DNA of 64,000 nucleotides from GCA-2684655 sp045105235. Its GTDB lineage: Bacteria; Planctomycetota; UBA1135; UBA2386. Made by a program: the position numbers and the translations under genes. Under the pieces are notes generated by a model. It made no database searches and was not told the origin of the DNA. It saw only the letters and a list, made by a program, of their open reading frames with translations. The stretch covers positions 62,001-126,000 of the forward strand of contig JBGCDH010000024.1 of the NCBI GenBank assembly GCA_045105235.1, written 5' to 3'. Shown one piece after another: positions 60,688 through 64,000 of the stretch (its first letter is position 1; every line of letters starts with the position of its first letter).

Positions 60688-63600
60688 TCAGCGCACGCGG
60701 CAGGGAATGCTCTGCTGGTCCTGCTCTTCGATGCGCTGAAGCGCGCTGGCCCAATCGCCGAGTTCGCGCACCGGAATGGTGGCCGGCGTGACCGTTGCGC
60801 GCCGGCGCAGCACCAGCTTGCCATCAACCAGCCGCGCGGTCTGCAGGAACGACACGTTGTTGCGGGTGAAAGCCACCGGTTCCGGCAGTCGGAGCAACTG
60901 CACGCCGTCGAGTTCGAGAGCCAGGTCCCACGCGAAGTGAACGTCAGTAGTGATCCGCATCTCGCGGGTTCGATCCGGCGCGGGCCCGAACCCCGCCTGG
61001 AAGCGCGTTGGCACCAGCGGGATCGGCAGCATCGACTCCGCACCGCTCTGCTGCAGCGAGCGTCGGCGAACCTGCACCTGGACCGCTACCGGACGACCCG
61101 GCTCGAGCTTCAGCAGCTTGGCATCTTTGACCTGCCAGCCGGCAAAAACCTGCTGGCCGAACTGCCTGGCGAACTGCCGCCCCGCGGCCGCCGGCTGGCG
61201 CAGGAAGTGCTCGGCCGCGCGCCATGCGTCGTTGCCGCGCATCGTGATGCGCGCCTCGACTTCGACCCGCTCGGCGCCGACCGTGCCGGAGCCTTCGATC
61301 ACGATGTGCTGACCGTGCTCATTCGAGGCCGGATAGTGCGCGATCTCCACGCCCTGATCGGTCCAGACCAACGCTTCGCCCCCCGCTCGCTGGGGCGAGA
61401 TCCAGCGCAACGGCTCGTAGCGCGCCGCATCAAAGAAAAGCCACACCGGCTCCACGCCCTTGCCCATCACGCGCACACACCATGCGTCAAAGCGATAGGC
61501 CGGCGACTCGAAGAGCGACGGGTAGCCGTCAAACAGCTCCGGCAGGATCGATTCGCCCATCGCCGACTCCAACGAAAATCCCGCATGCTTCAGCATCGTC
61601 AGGATCAGCGCCATGCGGTTGCCCTGCTTCTTCAGCAGCGTTTCGGTCGCCGAACGCGATCGACCCGGCGTGATCTCGCGCTGACACCAATCGTAGATCG
61701 CAGCCAGCTGCTGCTCCGCGTCGTCGATGCCGGCGAGCAGTTCGTCGGCCTGGCGACGGATCGGCGACGTCGTCCGCGTGATGGTTGCCAGCCGCTGCGC
61801 CGTCACCCGCAGCGTGCTGTGCATCGAACCATCGCGCCCCGCTTGCACAACCGGAACCATGAAGGCCATCGAAGGCAGCATCTTGTCGTTTTTGAGGCTC
61901 TCCGCGTTTTCCCGCGTCCAGCGCCTGGCCTCGCGCCCATCCTCGAGAGCGACAACTTCCGTCGGTACGTCAAAGCCGCGCGACCGGATTTCGAAACCGG
62001 CAATGCGCTCCTCTTGCGGAGCTTGGATCAGGACGAGCTCCGTGCGCAGCAAATCGTCGGCAAACGAACCGAACAAGAACCAGTCGACATCCGGCGCGCC
62101 CGAGTCGGGCGCCGGCACTCGATTCTGGTAGCGCCATTCGACGAACACTCCCGGCTCCAGCCGCGGCATGGCATAGCTGCCGTCGACTTTGACCGGCACG
62201 TATTCGCGCCCCTCCGCGTCGATGGTGCGGAGCAGCAGGACCGCATCGGCCTCGGCCACGTCGGCCGCGGCACCGTAGGCCTCGATCGCCGACGGATCGT
62301 TCAAGCGCCGCAGCTCGTGCACTTCGACCAGCTGCGAACCGTCGGCAAACACCTCTACGATGCGCTGCTCGATCAAGGTGGTGGCCGGCGCGTCGTGCTC
62401 ATGCTGCGAATCCGCGAGGGCCGCGATCAAGGCATCGCCGTCGGCGCGAAAACGCGCGAACGTAGCATCTCGACCGGCTTGTCCGAGCAGGCGCGCCCGG
62501 CCTCGGATGGCGCCGAAGTCGTCGCTGCTGCGCTTCAGCAGCAGCTCGTACGCTTTCGCCGCGCGATCCCGAAAGCCTCGCGCCTGCAGACGGTGAGCCG
62601 TCGACCGGAGTCGGTCGCTCGCCGTTTTTGGGTCCGCCAAAAGCGCATCGACGACCTCCAGCCAAACGGCGGTATCCGCTTGGTCCCGCGCGATGCTCAT
62701 ACGCCAGAGACGCGGCACCGTGCCCTCTTCGGGCGAACGGATCGCGGTCGGCATGACCAGATCGCACAGTGCGAGCGCCTCGTCACGGCGACCGCGCACA
62801 AGCAGCGGTGGAAACGCGTAGCGCAGATACTTCGACTCATCTGGCCGCATGCGAACGGCCTTGGCGCCGAGCTCCGCCGCACGGTCCATCGCAGATGCGG
62901 CGTAGCAGTCCCGGCTCATTTCGCCGAACACCGCCGCATCCGTCGGCAACGCGTCGGCCCATGCCGCCAAGATGCGCGGCCGCTCCGCGGCAAACTCAGC
63001 CCGCGCCGCAACCGCAAGCAGCAGACGGAACGCGCCGGGGCCGGCCCTCTTGGCTTCCACGGCAGCAAACAGCGCTTCGAGCGCCGCCTCGCGATTGTCC
63101 TGCTCTTCCAAGAGACGAACGCGCGCGCGCAGCATCGCCCAGTGCTCGGTGACGCCATCGGCGTCGACGAGCTGCTCTGCCGCCTTTTCCGCGAAAGCCC
63201 GGGCGCGCGCATTGCGTAGCTCCACGGGCATCAGCTCTTGCTGCCGCCACAGATAGGCGGCGGCAAGCAGCGTGCTGGCGTCCGCGATGCTGCCCGGCTG
63301 CACGGCCTGATCCTCGGTGTGCACCAGCTGCTCATCGCGCAACGCCATCCGGTCTGCGAGCAGCCCTTTGACCACCGCGACCAGCGCACGGTGCTCGTCG
63401 CCGAGCCCAGACGCGTCGCGTCCGAACTCTTGGTAGCGGTCGACGTAGGCGGGCAGAGTCGCAGCTAGCGGCGCGGGCGGCGCCGCAATCGGTGTCTCTG
63501 CCGGCACCTCGCGAACCGTTTCCGTGAGTGCGCGGCGACGACCATCGACGAAGCTCATCTCAAACGTAGCCGCGGAGCTGCTACAGGTCTTGACGACAAC

Positions 63601-64000
63601 GTGGTTCGTGCCCGCGTTCAATCCGATCGGCAGCAACCACTCGGTCCGGCCATCGCCATTCGACGCATCCAGCAAAGCGAAGCGCTCGCCGTTGACGAAC
63701 ATCTCGACCACACCCCTCGTCCACAGCGCAACGTAGCACTGGGTCGCCTGGTCGCAGGCCACCCGGTGCAGGGCGTAAAAGCAGCCCTGCTGCGCGGTGC
63801 CCGGATCCACGGGGTTCAGCTGGGACGAACCGCTGCCAACCCGCACGAAGCGCGGCTCACGCGCCGCCTGCGCGAAGCCTGCGTCGGCCGGCCATTCGGC
63901 CAACTCCGGCGCAAACGCAACGCCTTGGTAGAGATCTTCCCCGGGTGCGAACGGGCCGACACAGACAAAGCTGGTCGCGCCGGACTTGCCAGGATCAGCG
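60688..64000 (-). CDS. Large DUF3857/transglutaminase-like protein with TPR-like repeats (N-terminus beyond window)
   Basis: The frame is open to the right window edge; about 1104 residues are present and the start is missing. The first part visible (V-C-V-G-P-F-A-P-G-E-D-L-Y) is a beta-sandwich-like module. A helical TPR-like region follows (about 200-530 of the visible part). A DUF3857 domain comes next (marked by V-E-V-F-A-D-G-S-Q-L-V-E-V-H-E-L-R-R and later F-V-E-W-R-Y-Q-N-R-V), then a transglutaminase-like domain with Y-D-W-C-Q-R-E-I and G-K-G-V-E-P-V-W-L-F-F-D-A. The usual Cys is not obvious: the segment N-R-M-A-L-I-L-T-M-L-K-H-A-G has no Cys at the nucleophile position, so the core may be inactive. 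Exported role inferred from family. Confidence 0.75.
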   Translation of the reverse strand, partial: ADPGKSGATSFVCVGPFAPGEDLYQGVAFAPELAEWPADAGFAQAAREPRFVRVGSGSSQLNPVDPGTAQQGCFYALHRVACDQATQCYVALWTRGVVEMFVNGERFALLDASNGDGRTEWLLPIGLNAGTNHVVVKTCSSSAATFEMSFVDGRRRALTETVREVPAETPIAAPPAPLAATLPAYVDRYQEFGRDASGLGDEHRALVAVVKGLLADRMALRDEQLVHTEDQAVQPGSIADASTLLAAAYLWRQQELMPVELRNARARAFAEKAAEQLVDADGVTEHWAMLRARVRLLEEQDNREAALEALFAAVEAKRAGPGAFRLLLAVAARAEFAAERPRILAAWADALPTDAAVFGEMSRDCYAASAMDRAAELGAKAVRMRPDESKYLRYAFPPLLVRGRRDEALALCDLVMPTAIRSPEEGTVPRLWRMSIARDQADTAVWLEVVDALLADPKTASDRLRSTAHRLQARGFRDRAAKAYELLLKRSSDDFGAIRGRARLLGQAGRDATFARFRADGDALIAALADSQHEHDAPATTLIEQRIVEVFADGSQLVEVHELRRLNDPSAIEAYGAAADVAEADAVLLLRTIDAEGREYVPVKVDGSYAMPRLEPGVFVEWRYQNRVPAPDSGAPDVDWFLFGSFADDLLRTELVLIQAPQEERIAGFEIRSRGFDVPTEVVALEDGREARRWTRENAESLKNDKMLPSMAFMVPVVQAGRDGSMHSTLRVTAQRLATITRTTSPIRRQADELLAGIDDAEQQLAAIYDWCQREITPGRSRSATETLLKKQGNRMALILTMLKHAGFSLESAMGESILPELFDGYPSLFESPAYRFDAWCVRVMGKGVEPVWLFFDAARYEPLRWISPQRAGGEALVWTDQGVEIAHYPASNEHGQHIVIEGSGTVGAERVEVEARITMRGNDAWRAAEHFLRQPAAAGRQFARQFGQQVFAGWQVKDAKLLKLEPGRPVAVQVQVRRRSLQQSGAESMLPIPLVPTRFQAGFGPAPDRTREMRITTDVHFAWDLALELDGVQLLRLPEPVAFTRNNVSFLQTARLVDGKLVLRRRATVTPATIPVRELGDWASALQRIEEQDQQSIPCRVR

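Noticed and set aside
60937..63219. A 760-codon plus-strand frame
   Set aside because: Arg/His/Gln-rich mirror of the DUF3857 protein gene.

Overview
This 64 kb window is GC-rich bacterial chromosome with dense gene packing on both strands. Its gene content points to a planctomycete-type organism (phylum Planctomycetota, an inference from gene families): an adjacent DUF1800/DUF1501 pair, a double-domain DUF1080 (3-keto-disaccharide hydrolase) protein, two ECF sigma factor loci (one paired with a large membrane Ser/Thr kinase, one with an anti-sigma-like protein and a CHAT protein), DUF3857 and transglutaminase proteins, and many secreted proteins with Cna-B or carboxypeptidase-regulatory-like folds. 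A WaaG-type LPS core glycosyltransferase and an LpxR-type lipid A deacylase indicate an outer membrane with LPS. I found no rRNA, tRNA, CRISPR array, prophage or intact insertion sequence.

Layout. 1-2.9 kb: an anchored protein cut by the window edge, an L-arabinokinase/galactokinase-like GHMP kinase, and two small lipoproteins. 2.9-4.2 kb: two decayed transposase fragments around a small secreted protein. 4.3-8.9 kb: dicarboxylate/amino-acid symporter, sialidase-like beta-propeller protein, large secreted protein. 9.1-15.9 kb: ECF sigma factor, membrane anti-sigma-like protein and CHAT peptidase-like protein as one operon, divergent from a secreted thioredoxin-fold (TlpA-like) protein. 16-20.5 kb: TPR protein, then ECF sigma factor and a receptor-like Ser/Thr kinase whose DFG aspartate is alanine. 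20.5-26 kb: waaG, a sulfite-dehydrogenase-like molybdoenzyme with its cytochrome c, lpxR-like gene, mnmH. 26-34.9 kb: two tandem paralogous 820-840 aa lipoproteins with a GH114-like barrel, DUF1080 protein, small membrane protein, mscL. 35-43 kb: a minus-strand run with lipoprotein, unknown protein, DUF1800, DUF1501, DUF3810 and transglutaminase genes. 43-54 kb: beta-sandwich secreted proteins, YgiQ radical SAM protein, DUF1266 protein, alpha/beta hydrolase, ABC-F ATPase. 54-64 kb: ATP-grasp ligase, rpiA, M1 and M17 aminopeptidases, and a DUF3857/transglutaminase/TPR protein cut by the right edge.

Four observations cut across the annotated genes. (1) A MITE-like repeat of 167-198 bp, with 17 bp terminal inverted repeats beginning CTAG and a conserved internal hairpin, occurs in three full copies plus remnants; the TAG of its terminus serves as the stop codon of several neighbouring genes, and in one case (waaG) that TAG has become TCG, so the reading frame runs on into the repeat. 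(2) Nine genes carry a TANNNT box exactly 6-7 nt upstream of the start codon, the geometry of leaderless transcription. (3) Most predicted Sec signal peptides end in A-Q-like cleavage regions that would leave an N-terminal or near-terminal glutamine. (4) In-frame minisatellites (period 12-18 bp) expand linkers of several proteins.
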